Below are positions 14,301 to 26,900 of a DNA stretch of 64,000 nt, piece after piece (position 1 is the stretch's first letter; each line of letters opens with the position of its first letter). Origin of the DNA: Paracyclopina nana. Its lineage: Eukaryota; Arthropoda; Copepoda; Cyclopoida; Cyclopettidae. Position numbers and translations under genes: made by a program. The notes beneath the pieces were generated by a model. It saw nothing but the letters and a program-made list of their open reading frames with translations. It did not search any database and was not told the DNA's origin. The DNA lies in the NCBI GenBank assembly GCA_019096065.1, contig JAGUCH010000001.1:2914001-2978000 (forward strand), written 5' to 3'.

Positions 14301-16333
14301 TGATATCAGTCGTGGAAGAGTGGGAAATCCGTTATTTTGAAGCCCAATTTTTTGTTGCAATGCTGGACAATGGGAGCTTTAAAGCAGCAGCAGCAGCTGA
14401 TTCGCATGGAAATGGCGACAGAATTTCAATCAGTTTTTAGGAAGCCAGCAGCCCTACACTTTTAAGGTCAGCAAAAAATGGCTTCAAAACCATTAATACT
14501 CATTCACAATGGGTCCTATGGGAAGCGAAAAATGTGCCTGTGAGTAAAAAAAGAAAAAGGGTTGCATACTGATTTCCTCAATCGTGTAGCAACATATTTT
14601 CTCTATTAGCATAGCATACAGTATGCAGGCTAGCAAAAGTGAAATATCTGCATGCAGGTAGTAGCTATCATTTTCTGTGAAACTTGATCAAAAGAGGATT
14701 TTGCCGCGCTCGCGTACATAGCAAAAAGCTCTGGAATTTGCATACTTGAGAGCAGCCACTTTGACATGGAACCAAAAATAGCGCGCATTTTCTGCTGCCC
14801 TGTTTGTTTGCGAAAAAAAAGTAAATGAAAAAATCCTGCACTGTGGCAGCTAGCACTGCAGTAGGTAATCTCATATGCTACTCATATACTGCACAGCAGT
14901 GAGTGAAAACCGTTCGATTTTAAATTACCCCTCATTGTTGTTTGTACACACACGCATTTTAAAATGTCGGACAAAAAAGGCAAAGCCGATGATGGCAGAA
15001 AAAAGAGAACAGCTCAAAAATGCAATTCAATTATGTGAACTAGCAGATGAAATGCTCTGCGAAGCGAAAAGCTGAAAAAAACCTTGCGGGGTTATAACGG
15101 TTGTGAGTAAAAATGCAAAGTTCGAAATAGTAGTCCATTTTTACCCATTGAGACTTGGAAAAAAAGGGAGCAGCAGCAGCAGCAGCTTGCAGCCCAATCT
15201 TTTGTGTTGTTTGTTTCCCCCGAAAAAATGGGGGTTGGAGTTCAGCGCAACAATAAAAAATGCGAAAATAAACGACGCTCGCGCGTTGTCGGTTTCAACT
15301 TATGTCTGATACTGGCGAAAAATAAAAATCCAGCTTTTTCAGGCTACTTTGAATGCACACACGCACCACTGAAAAGTTGCACTTGTTTTCCACTGGCTCA
15401 ATAACTTGTTGAACTTTTGGGTCACATATTAGGCAGATGTTCATTTTTCGCCCCATTTTTCCCAAATTTTCGCGGGAATTTCCCACATTCTGACACAAAA
15501 GCGAAAACCACCTGACTGTTGTTGGGAGAGAGAGAGCCAAATGTCCCTACCAATATTGTTTCTGAAAAGTGTGACGAAACTGGATTGATTGCGCCAATTA
15601 GGCGCAACTTTTCTGCTCGTTATTATCGGCCTTTTACATGCATTGGAGTAGTCGAGTGGAATTTTTCAGATCAGAGCCTGCATGCAAAACGCCCATTTCT
15701 CACAGTTCAAAGGCTTTTTCTAAAGGCTGGGTAGAACCACTAGCCTCGGAAAAAAGCGAAGAAAAATGCTTTTTCAAAATGGGGAACGTGTCCAGTGTGC
15801 CATACGCATGCAATTACTGGCTGGACAATTACTCATAGCTACCCATTGTAGCCGAGTTACTGCTACACAACTAAGATAGGCTTCAAGCTGAATTATCTCC
15901 AATATTATCGACAAGCAACCGGGACTTTTTTGACGATAAAAAGCCGCCGAATGTTACTACTCCGCTAGGGTCTCCTTATCTACTTTTGGAGATCTAAAGA
16001 TTTTTTTGCTCCTCATTTTGGCCCCGAAAGTGACAGCAGAGTCCATTAGGCAGAAGAATTTCATTTCGCATTTTTTACAACAACTACAGCTGACGTGGAT
16101 TCCAATTCTCCTCGTTGGAACTCCCCAAATTGATGGATTATATCAAATGTTCCCGGGTAATCTTCTGGCGTCAAAAAATGAACATTCCATTTGACACAGA
16201 ACAGAGTTGTTGTACTGCTTCTACGTTGCAGCAGGGAAACAGCTAAAATCAAACAAGGTGACTTTTGAAAAACGATCGTCCACCAACCATTCCATCTGGA
16301 TAGAGAGAATTAAATGTAAAAAACGGATGCCAA
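5301..16333. other. Gene-free desert, second part
   Basis: Eleven kilobases with no supported gene. Short frames on both strands have no domain similarity I recognise and no consistent splice sites. Small simple repeats occur, for example a GTA/CAG tract near 9,955-9,975, CAG runs near 11,018-11,035 and CAGCAG near 15,172-15,185. No paired terminal inverted repeats were found by eye. Confidence 0.55.
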
Positions 16334-16406
16334 CAGGGCGTCCCAAAAAATTCACGCCTCAATCCGCTTGACCCTCAGAGCAAGCTTTGCTTTTAGGGGC
16401 GCCCTG
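16334..16406. mobile_element. Possible 73-bp micro-MITE (mariner-type ends)
   Basis: The ends are inverted copies: CAGGGCGTCCC at the left and, read on the minus strand, CAGGGCGCCCC at the right, each followed by an A-rich run. About 14 of 18 terminal positions match. CAGGG-starting ends are common in Tc1/mariner-derived MITEs, which duplicate TA. Here TA follows the right end but the left flank is AA, so the target duplication is imperfect or absent. At 73 bp it would be little more than two termini. A chance inverted repeat is a real alternative. Confidence 0.35.
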
Positions 16407-18280
16407 TACTTGTATGATCGAATGGCCATCTGGTCATCCCATGGAAAATTGTCTACTGGTCTTCAAATTGATGATGCTTCTTCTTCTTCGTTTTGGGGCG
16501 GAAAAAGGAGCTACCGACGAGAGAAGGAGCAATATATCATTAATGATGCCTATGGCCAGGTAAACATGTAATCATCAAGAAAGAACGCTTCAAATGTCTC
16601 GCTTCGTTGCTCGACCACAATTGGAGACCCAAATTCCACACGAAAATGAATCAAACTGTTGTGACTTGGGATCCGCGAGGCAGCTTAGCTAGTGCTTTTT
16701 GCCCAAACAAACACATTTATTCCCACGAACTCTGGCCTGGCTACATAGGTGTGTACAGTGAAATTCTACCTATTTGTTTTCAACCTGATCCGGCATTGGG
16801 AGAGTGGCCATTTTTGGCATTTTTGCAATCCTTCGCACGACTGTGTTTGGTGATATCCCCTCTTTTCTTGCTATGTTTTCCTCGACATGGGAAAACTGGA
16901 GTTAATGGTGGGCAAAAAGGCAAAAACAGCTGGAGAGTTTTAATGAATCTGTCACGTTTACGTCAACTCGGACCCCAACAATTCACAAAAAGCAGGCAAG
17001 CCTTTTTTAATTATGTCTTGACTGGGGAAAAATAATAGTCGCTGAAACGAGTATGACATGGCATCTGGGTTAATTGATTAATCTCTTGATTCGTGCAGTT
17101 GGCGGAAGAAAGAGCTCTTCTATAGCCGAGCACTTGCACTACGGGCTAATTGGCTTGCTTTTGCTCTTTCTCGGAATCCCAGAAAAAGTGTGAAAAGACA
17201 AAGAGTCTTGAGAGCCACTTTAATCCGCAGGAATGCAAGCAAAACTGACCTAAAACAGGCAAAAACGAACTACTCAAGCGCGTAAAAGTCGTGTAAAACA
17301 ATCGTAAACATGCGAGGAATTGTCTTTTCTCTCAGCTCGAAAAATCAACAAGGATGCCAAAATAAACAGCCATTTCTCCTGGGGAGCAAGAGCAGCACTT
17401 GACATTCCCACAAAAAAGGTGTGCACGTCAATAACCCTTTTAGGCAGCTACGCTTAGCAACCGGTAAAATGATCAGATTCAAGTTATCTTCAGATCACGA
17501 AAGTGGGCTGCCAATCAACTTGAAGTTCTTTGCACACTTTTGCAAAAAGCCATTCAGAAATGATGATGGGCTTTTTTATTCATATGCTATGTTGCGTATG
17601 CTCCCAGCTGTGAATAAATGGCTGGGTAAATCTGATAACGTATGATGGATTTTCGAAAAAGGTCTTTGCCTTCTTTGGAATTCTTCATGACTTTGACAAT
17701 CACAATCATCATCGTGGGTTAGTAACCCTTTTTTTGAATGGCGCCAATCAGATAAAATGGCTCAATAGCGGGAGGAGCAAAGGACAAAACTGCTGCTGGT
17801 GAGGGTTTTTTGACCATCACCTTACATCAGCAGCAGCAGCAGTGGAGGAGCATAAAGCTCAGTTGTGACCAGCAATTGGATCTTTGCAGTCCAGCTCCCT
17901 GCTGCGAAGAGGGAGGAGAGATTTCCATGAATTTGGAAAATGCACTCGGAGACTGCACTCGCGCGGTGCAGTCTCTACGTGGCGCATAGCTGCATTTCAT
18001 TGGCTCGCATTCTTCTCTCGGAATTCTCCTTTTTTCCTCCCATACTGCAAGAAATCAGAGACAACTGTTGCTTTGGAAAATCTACTAGCATCTGGAATGT
18101 GTTAGTGGATTTTAGCACTTTTTGCCCTGTTTATTAACAAAACATTTGCTGCTGCCTCTGGCTTGTGAGAGACGAAGAAGGAGAAAAAGTTGGCTTGTCA
18201 AAAATCAAGCAAATAGAAATGGGTAATTTTTTTTTCGAAACACCAGACAAGGCTCCACTTTATCGTATTTCACATCTCAC
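16407..18280. other. Gene-free stretch
   Basis: No gene supported. An open frame of 142 codons at 16607-17035 on the plus strand has no recognisable domain, no splice context and desert-like composition, so it is not called. A short CAG run sits near 17,829-17,842. Confidence 0.5.
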
Positions 18281-18285
18281 CATCC

Positions 18286-18908
18286 CACAGTGGGGACATC
18301 CCGTTGCAAAAAGTGGCGTTTGGAAATCTCGCGAAATGGCAGCATCATTCAAACTCTCTGAAAACGCGGTTGTTTAAAATTGGAAATTTCGAGGCCGAAA
18401 ACAATTCAATCATGATTGTGGGATTAGAATTAAATTTTGGTAACATTACAAATTATGATTACTATAAATGGAAATTTGCGATTCGCTCAATTTTTCCGCG
18501 AAAATGGGATCCTGAAGTTAAGCTATTTTTGATCATTTTCAAATATTGATTTGCTTGTTACTCCTCAAAATTCCTCAACAATTTTTGCATGAAACATTCA
18601 GTTGATTACCTGAAATCATTATGACAAAGTTTTATTTGCACATTTTGGCGCCATTTTGAGATATCACAGTTTTCACTGAGCCCATTTTCCCGGCTTCAGT
18701 GGCCCTTTTTGAATTTTCAAAACAATAACAAACTCAGTAATAGCTGCCAAAACCGTGTTTTAACTTTACAATGAAAAATCACCAATTCAAGCCAAAAAAT
18801 TTAAAACTAGGCCTTTAATCTACGTTTGAAAGGCCTAGGGAATTTAGCACTAGACTTTTTCACTTTGCCGCCAAACGCCACTTTTCGCAAAGAGATGACC
18901 CCACTGTG
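18286..18908. mobile_element. Transib-like non-autonomous DNA transposon (MITE)
   Basis: A 623-bp element with about 38-bp terminal inverted repeats, 34 of 38 positions matching between the left end and the inverted right end. Both ends begin CACAGTGGGG. It is flanked by a perfect 5-bp direct repeat, CATCC (18281-18285 and 18909-18913), which is the expected target-site duplication. Ends of the form CACNRTG and 5-bp GC-rich duplications are hallmarks of the Transib superfamily, the relatives of RAG1. The interior is AT-rich and encodes no transposase fragment I can recognise, so it would depend on an enzyme supplied in trans. Near the right end is an internal hairpin (CTAGGCCTTT paired with AAAGGCCTAG, 18809-18838). 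The TIR plus TSD evidence is strong. The superfamily label rests only on end sequence and TSD length. Confidence 0.8.
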
Positions 18909-18913
18909 CATCC

Positions 18914-21900
18914 ACCAGATGGATACGTCTCGCGTTGGCACAAATGAAGAGCCGTCAACTCGGGAAGAAATAATAGAAAAGAGGCCGAGAGTAAAAAACC
19001 TGGGTTTTGCTAAGTACAACTTGAACCAACTGCATGCACCGTTTTAACCTTTTTCGTAAAGTTATGGCTTCCTCCTCGTGTACTACCATCACATTCCGGT
19101 TCTCGTGAGCTCCAATTCAATTTACATCTTTTGCCAACAAGAAGGCCAAAAAGCGGAGGCTAATGGCGGATTCGTGCGTTAGCAGGCCGAAACTCAGGTG
19201 TTCGGGAAGAGCTGCCTTGTACGAACAAAGTGTGAAAAGAGTTCAAAAGTAGTTTTACGCGAGACCTGCATGACCTCTTCTTATGTAGTAGAAGTGTTGA
19301 GCTACTTGCGAGCCGAGTAGAAAAATCGTGGTAAAAAATGGACTGTCATGCTACAATCCGCAAACCGATATTGCTTGTCAAATTGTTTTCTCCCGACTTT
19401 TTGGGACTGAAAATATCGACTGCAAAAGTCATAAATCTCGTGGGCGGAGTAGTCGTTCTCGTGCCGAAATTTTGGCAAGTTTTTGTTCAAAAGTGCGGTA
19501 ACAGCTTTCTATTTGCTTGGCCCACGTGTGATATGAAGGGTATTTCAGTACTCAAGCAGTAACACCAACCATTAGGCACCACACAAAAGGAAGATAATTT
19601 CGGCTTGAAAGCAATTAACGTCCATTTGGCTTGACATGTTTTCGTTTGGCGAAACCCAAGTACTCACAATAAAGAAGAAAACACAATTGCGGGACAGCTT
19701 GACACCCTCCCTGGAAAGAAAAAACGGAAACTCAATAATGCCTTTTCTGCCTTCACAATAGAATTTTCAATATAAAGTTGTCGTAATAGTTTTCCTATTC
19801 ACTCTGTAATTATACACCCCACAAAGCATATAATTGCACCTACGTAAGTAGTAAAATGGAGCCACTGTAACTTCCAAAGTTCGCGTGATACAAGTCAAGA
19901 AAACTCATCTCCAAATGATGCCTTGGGGGCAGTCACATTTTTTGGTCACATGCAACTCAATTCCCTCAGTTCTGCGACTTGCCATTATAATCATGGCTAA
20001 TGTGTTGATCGGGAAATCAACCAGATTATGACCTTTTCTCATGACGCAGTCTGATGTTTTGCTGCCAAAAAGTCAATTATTTGTGAGAACTGTCACACAA
20101 TTTGAACTTGTAGTAGTATCTACTCTCTAATGAACACACAGACGAATTTTTCAGCTATCGCAGCCAGCAGCTTAATTTGTTATCGCACATTTACATTTTC
20201 CCCCACAAATTGTGACGGGTGCATAAAAAAAAACTACTACGCCCACTGCATTCAGCCTTTTCTCTTTCTCCATCTTCCAATTTTTCTTGTTTTCCTTGAT
20301 GGAAATCTAAATCTGCTGGCAGGGCCAAAATGTATATAGTTAAGCCCTTAACTACGTGCATGTATATAGTAACAAGTTGTGGAAAATAATGCGCATCGCA
20401 ATCCAAATGTGGAGCTCTTGGCCAAAATCTGGACTTGATTTACAGCAATATTAAAGCATATTTTTGCTGAGAAATGAGCACGATTTTTTGGTCTACTACA
20501 TTGTTGGATAACGAAGCTGAGCTGCCACACACACACGCATTATGTCAAAATGCTGGGCTGCCCATAAATAAGTCCAGCAGCTTGCTATGCAAGAAAGAAT
20601 TCATATTTTGCTACTGCTTCAACGAAAACTGGGGAGGATTTTGTTTTGGGGAGCAAAAATAATGGCCACAGACTTCATACATCACATTTAGGTTGTCTCT
20701 ATCCAAAGCATGATAATGGCCTCAACAAAAAACGGCTTTGAGAAACTCTACATGATTAGGGAAAAAATGTGTCATGCTGCTGCTGCTGCTACCTCCGAGA
20801 TATCTGTCATTTTCGAAAATTCGAGTAAATTAGAGTCACATTTTCGATTTCTCTCTCAGCCGGCTGCGATGGGGTCAAATTTACCTGTCTCCATTCAAAG
20901 CCAAATGACAACTTGATTTAGAGGTAGTGCGACGACAGACTGAAAAATAAGCTGCGAGAACCACCATCCTGAGCACTGTGAGCAAGTTGAGCAAAAAGTG
21001 AGGGAAAAATTCGATTTTTTACCGTGTCCATTTGCTCTGACAGTGAGTCTGAATTATGAAATCAAGCCCCATGATATGAAATATCTGAACCATTCCGAGA
21101 GGATTACCCACCCGCCCGCCCGCTTGCCGTCGACACAGCAAAAAAGCTGATTTTACATGCTAAAAGGATTTAAAATTTTAGCTGCAAAATCGCGAGCACG
21201 CATCAGCAGTAATGGTAAAAACATGCTTAGCTCTCGCAATCAATATTTCGGCACAAAAAAGTGTGGTGGGTCGGCATAAAACAGTAATTGTAGTAATGAT
21301 GAGGAAAAAGTGAAAATTGGGTAAACACAGTGCTGTCAGTTCGATTGTGTCGTCATTTCGTGCTGTCGTAACGAATTCAATCCATATGGGACACTCCGAA
21401 CTTTACCACCCTAGGATTTTTCCATGGGATTGATAAATGGAAAGTTGCACAAAAAAGTTTCTATTTGCAGAGTCATGACAACTGCTATGCTAGAAGCAAA
21501 ATTCTCTCATATTATGTGTACAATGATGAACAGCTATTTTTTCGGCCAGTCACAACCCTTTTTTAGCGCAATTGTCCGCCATGTCGACGCTCATATTCAG
21601 CATTCCTTGAGGGGGCAAAGCTACTCATGCAGAAGTGATTATTTTGGGGGAAAAGCTCGTGAAAAGAGATTTCCTCGACAACTGCTCAATAATTACACGC
21701 TTAGAACTTCAACTGCTGTTGTATGTCGCTCCTTGAGATTTTTTTGGTTTTCCGTTCACCCCTTTTTTATGCTACCAAAATTACATGACAATAAGAGGAT
21801 GGCACTATAAGAAGCTTTATGAAGGGGTTGCGTTTTGGACAGATATTCACACGTCAAAAAACTGCGCTCTTCTACAATAATGTGTACTGGGGAGGATCAG

Positions 21901-23371
21901 CTTTCATAGCTTTATTCTTTAAAAGAGCTCATTTATCCATACACACTGGGGCTATTGCAATAAGGGCAAGCGCGCCGTATTATTTTGAGGCTGCTCAATT
22001 GAATAATACTCAATTGATGCTCTAAAGGAGTATGTGCAAAAACTGAAAGAGTTTCACGACAACAATCTGTTTCCGGAATTCATGAAGAGCCCAACAACAG
22101 CTACGTAGTGCTGTATGTTAGTAGTGAAAAATTGTCATGAATGTTGTCGTAAATGATGCACTTTGTGCTCTTGACATAAACTAGATGAAAAATTATGAAC
22201 ACTTCCTCTGGCCTCAGCACAGTGATGCTAACTAAAATGGCCATTATTTTAGGGCCAAAATGATAATGCGATTCCAGCATCACTATCATCATCATTTTTC
22301 CATTTTACTGCTAGACCGTGAGAACTTTGATTGCTTGACCTCTGACAGTTGGTTTCCGCTCACTTGGCCTCTTTGCATACTACAACAGTTTCTCACAAGA
22401 AGCAGTAGTGGCTAAAGTTTAAATTCCACCAGCCTCCGTTGGTGCTTTTGGTTGGTCGGTGGGTGCCGCAACACAATGGGAAAAGGAGGCATTTCATGCA
22501 ATGTCGTTCGTAGCAGTAGAAGAAATTTCGCCGTAAAATTCGCCGCATGCGGTCCATTGTAAATTCGGAGCAAAAATCGAGTGCACCAGTTTTTTCCTGC
22601 AGGAGCAGCACCATTTTCTCTTACTCCTCCTCAAAGCTTTGGACTCACGCTGGCTGAGTGGGCACTCATCGCAGCATGCAAATGAGGCTCTCAGATCCAA
22701 AAACTGGCTTAAATGAGGCAGACTCCCTAGCCTCCTTTTTATCTGCTGATATGGGTGTCATCAGCTACGTACAACCAGCCTTAAAAGCCTTGATACGCTT
22801 TAATTGCGCGAGCACTTGGGGCACCAAAATAATCCTCGCATCTTAGACTTTTCCGGCCACCCACGTACGCCTACAGTGCGGCTTTTTGGGGCTCATTCTC
22901 GATTCTGATTCGGAGTTGATGTTGGGCAAAACCGTGCAGAATTCGCGCGAGCCTCAAAAAGAGTGTGATATAGCCAGCATTCATTAAGGTAGTTTTATGC
23001 TGGGCCATTCTTGCACACTGTGCCCTCGCCATCTGCGAGAAGATTAATCTCAATCATGGTGTACCCAACTCCGCTGCATCAAAACCATTAAAGTGGAGGT
23101 TATATCTAAAATAAGCCAATTTTGCCATACACACTAGGTGCAAAAACAGCCTATTTGTCCTGAGGCCCCAGAAGCTGTCAATTTTCTTGTTTATGCCTCT
23201 TTTTTTCAAAAGTGTACCACCACCTAACAAGGAGCTATGGCAGGCTGCTATCAGATCTGGAAGTCAGCTCAAATGGGTATTTGTTTATGCAGAGGAGCCA
23301 GCTCAGCTGGTCAGGGCAGAAAAGCTCAGGTTGTATGGAAACGTTCGCACATATAAATGAGCGCGGCCATA
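18914..23371. other. Gene-free stretch
   Basis: No supported gene. The longest frames (for example 21424-21810, plus strand) have no recognisable domain. A CTG run lies near 20,778-20,790 and a (CCCG)n-like cluster near 21,110-21,124. Nothing else distinct was seen. Confidence 0.5.
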
Positions 23372-23373
23372 TA

Positions 23374-23946
23374 CAGTCTGTTTCAGAGATTTCTACGCAC
23401 TTTGAAATCAAAAGTTTGTGTTACGGATTTGATAAATGCTAGACATAATGGATATCGTTGGAAACCTTGAAACTCTGGTCTTCTTTTTTATTAATATCAC
23501 TTTTGATAAAAATTAATTAAGATTTGGATTAAAAGCCTAAAATAAAAAAGCACTCAAAAATGGCACCCATTTTTTTGATGGCAATGCACACATTTCAAAA
23601 TGGTCAAAATTGCGAATTTTGACATTGTTTTTTTTTCGATAAAGGATTAATTGTTCTTCTCAGCATTAAAATACTAATGGTTCATCAGTGATTTTGATTT
23701 TATTATGAAAATGCTTGATTTTAGCTGCATTCAGTAGGTGAAAAATTGCACTTTTGCTCTAAAAAAGTTGCCACGGAAAAATTTAATTTTCTTATCTTTT
23801 TTACTTTTATTTTGGGATTTTCACTGCTACAAAATAGATGGCAAAAGATTCAAGCTTTCCAATGATATCCATTTTGTACCGCATTTCTCAAATCCGCAAC
23901 ACAAACTTTTGATTTCAAAGTGCGTAGAATTCTCTGAAACAGGCTG
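23374..23946. mobile_element. Mariner-type MITE, family A (TA-flanked)
   Basis: A 573-bp element with long terminal inverted repeats. The left end (CAGTCTGTTTCAGAG...) and the inverted right end (CAGCCTGTTTCAGAG...) match over roughly 60 bases, including the shared motif AATCAAAAGTTTGTGTT. TA dinucleotides lie directly outside both ends (23372-23373 and 23947-23948), the target duplication used by Tc1/mariner elements. A second pair of inverted motifs, ATATCGTTGGAAA near 23,450 and its complement near 23,855, continues the inverted repeat inward. No transposase frame is visible. The subterminal sequence is shared with the element at 33406-33794, although the outermost ~32 bases differ. Confidence 0.8.
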
Positions 23947-23948
23947 TA

Positions 23949-26900
23949 TAATAAGCTGGCTATATTCTATATGGGGTGATTGGACCCCAGTGAATGGTAG
24001 GAGGGCCACGTCGTCCCAATTTCAATCCTTTTCTCACTGGTCATCATCGCATCCTCTGCAGGAGGTCCCAAATCATTTTCCATATTAAGTACTACAAGTG
24101 GAAAAGATGCGAAAAAAAGGCTCACGGACGATAAATGCGATGATTAGAATTTACGAGGAGGCGGCCAACTTCATCCAGAAGGAGAGGCCAGACCAGCTCA
24201 TTATTTTTGTGAATTCCCGCTGATCCGAACAAAAGAAGCTCGCTGTCCATTAATGTTAACAAATTTTGGAATAGGAGCTTGAAACGATTGAAATCGTCAT
24301 GCCCACAAGCTATGCAGACTACCTTCTAAAGCTGCCAACCCTTTTAAATTTGTGTCCGAAATTCGCTACATTGCATTCACGTCATTCTAGTTTGTCTTCT
24401 TCATCTGCCAACCGGTTCAGGCTGAAAAAGACATTCTTTTTCCCTTAGGTTACTTTTATCGAGATAAGAGTGACAGTAACGAGTGATATCAAGCCAAAAT
24501 GCCAGTCGATCGTGGGCAAAAAATTGTGGCCAAATCCAGCATATTTTGGAACCCTTTGTCGTCGTCAGCATTGTCATCGATTGAATACTTGACATGACTT
24601 CTCTCTTGTCAAGTTCCCTTTTCCAATAATAGAAAGAAATGCTCTTCAAGCTGAAAAGTAAATAGTTTTGTTGGCTTGCCTGCCTGCCTGGTTGCCAGCC
24701 GCAGCCGGATATCAAATTCCGCGCCTCAATTTAATTTTCCAAGAGCTCTGGTTACGAATCTCATCCTACACTGCAAATAGCCTTGATTTTGCTCGAGAGC
24801 TGCTCCAGATAAGCATTCCTTTCTGCAGCGACAAAATAAGTGATAACTCAAGCCTCCTCCACATTATGCTTTTTGTCATGAATTAGCTTTAGCTGGTTCA
24901 CAAAAAATTCATCGACTCGATTCCTGAACTGCATTTTGGACCAATTTTAAATTGAGGCCTTCTCTATTTTTAAGCCTGCGATTTAAAGTGCATCATCTGC
25001 TTGTACCAAAATCTGACGCTCATTATTTGTCTCAGATTGGCAAAGAACGCGAAAGAGGCGATTGTGGCGACCGCAAAAAAAAAAAAAAAAATATGCACTG
25101 CCTTTTTTGCTCGCAAAATTGAGAATTGCAGTGCCACTCTCATTTCAGGATGACTACTTTTTTACCGTTGATATTAATGTTCAACTGAGTCCACACCATG
25201 TACGTACGAATTCTGTTCTCAGTATATCACTGTCACTGGTGACCCAAATAGAATGTCTTATAAAAACTATTGGCTACGCGTACTCTCCTTTATGAAGAGA
25301 GGCTGGCTGCTGCTGCTTACCATGCATTGTCGTTTATTCAGGCATATTTATGTTAATCATAGGTGACAAGGTCTATGAAGCGCATAAAAAAGCTTCCCCC
25401 TTTTGTTGCTATCATATCCCATTTATTAGTCACTACTTTGTTCAAGGAGAAATTCTTGAGTAGTTACTGGTCGCGCCAAACCCCAAATTATGGGGGCTAC
25501 AAAATGCTCGTAATTTTGCACACACTGAGTGCTACTACAGCTATTACTACTTGTACTAACACAAAGGAGTCCTCTCTTTGGAGTATTTGATCGGCCATAA
25601 AAATGTTGTGGGTCTTTTGCTTTTGAGGCATCTAGAAACCAATTGTGTGATAACATTTGATGCCAACTACCACTGGATTGATTTATGCATCAGAGGCTCT
25701 AGATCTGATGTTTACGATCTATTGTCTGCGAAGTATTGATCAAAAGCCGAGTTTTTTCTCCTTCTCGCCAAGAATGCCTTTTTAACCTTATACGCTTAAG
25801 TAATGAGGAATTCGCGTCACGTGCGCTTTGATTTGCGCTCCTAATGTACTTTAATTAATGGACTCGTTAATATACAAATCAATTTATGTCACTGTTTTAA
25901 ATAAAACCAGTCGCGACAGCCGGTCAACTGCACGAAAATCGCCTTGTGTATTATGCGTATTAAGTAGTTAATAAACATAAGCTACACATTATGACAGCCA
26001 CAGCCCATAAATCCATCAAGTAGAATTAGTATTATTTTCTTTTTTTCTGTCGTGATTTACTGATCAGCCGCCATTCAGAACGGCGCCATTCAGTTGTATG
26101 TAAAACACCTGTTTTAATGACACTGGCCTGAAAATGACTTATCAATCATAATGACAATAGAACGCTATCACTGTTATTTCGGGGCTTTTTCTTTTCTCTT
26201 TGAGGCGACGTTAAAACGTATTTCATGGTGATGGGTAATGCAGAAAGCTCATGAGCTCTTTCTTTTATTGTATGCCAAGTAGCTCAACAGCTGGCCAAAA
26301 GATATTTTAGTAGTACAACACATAAGACGTTAAAATATGTGCATGATATGCAAAGACATGCTCAGCAACAATGAAATGTTTTAGGAGCTTCAAGCTGCGA
26401 TGCACACTTGTTTTTAGTCAGATTTGGAGTTGACCCCAACACCAAAAACCGTTGCTAGAATTAGGCTAATTCATAATCGCTAAGCTTCTGTGGGAAACGA
26501 ATTGTTTTTCGCCTAATCGCCTTTTTTAATAGGTTTTATTGCTGCCTTTGTGGAAGCAGAATTGCAGATGTTTTTGCCACTAAAATCGGGGAAAGATTAA
26601 TTCTTTACAGCCATTTTAATTAAAACAAATGCAATGTACTCTTACCAAACAAAAGCAGCTGTGATTCTTTCTCGGCAGCAGTGACAAACAATGCCAGAAG
26701 GATTTATAACAACAAAAGACATGAAAAGTTTGACACCCCCACGCAAAAAAAATTTCTGTAGCTTGATCCAGTTATTGTTTTGGAAAATGTGCAGACGCCG
26801 CAGAATTAGTATCAACCCCAACTAAAAGTAGCTAGCTGCTCCAAAACAGACAATGTACTCTTTGAGAGTGGAAAAAAAGACAGTAAATGTTTTGGCTACC

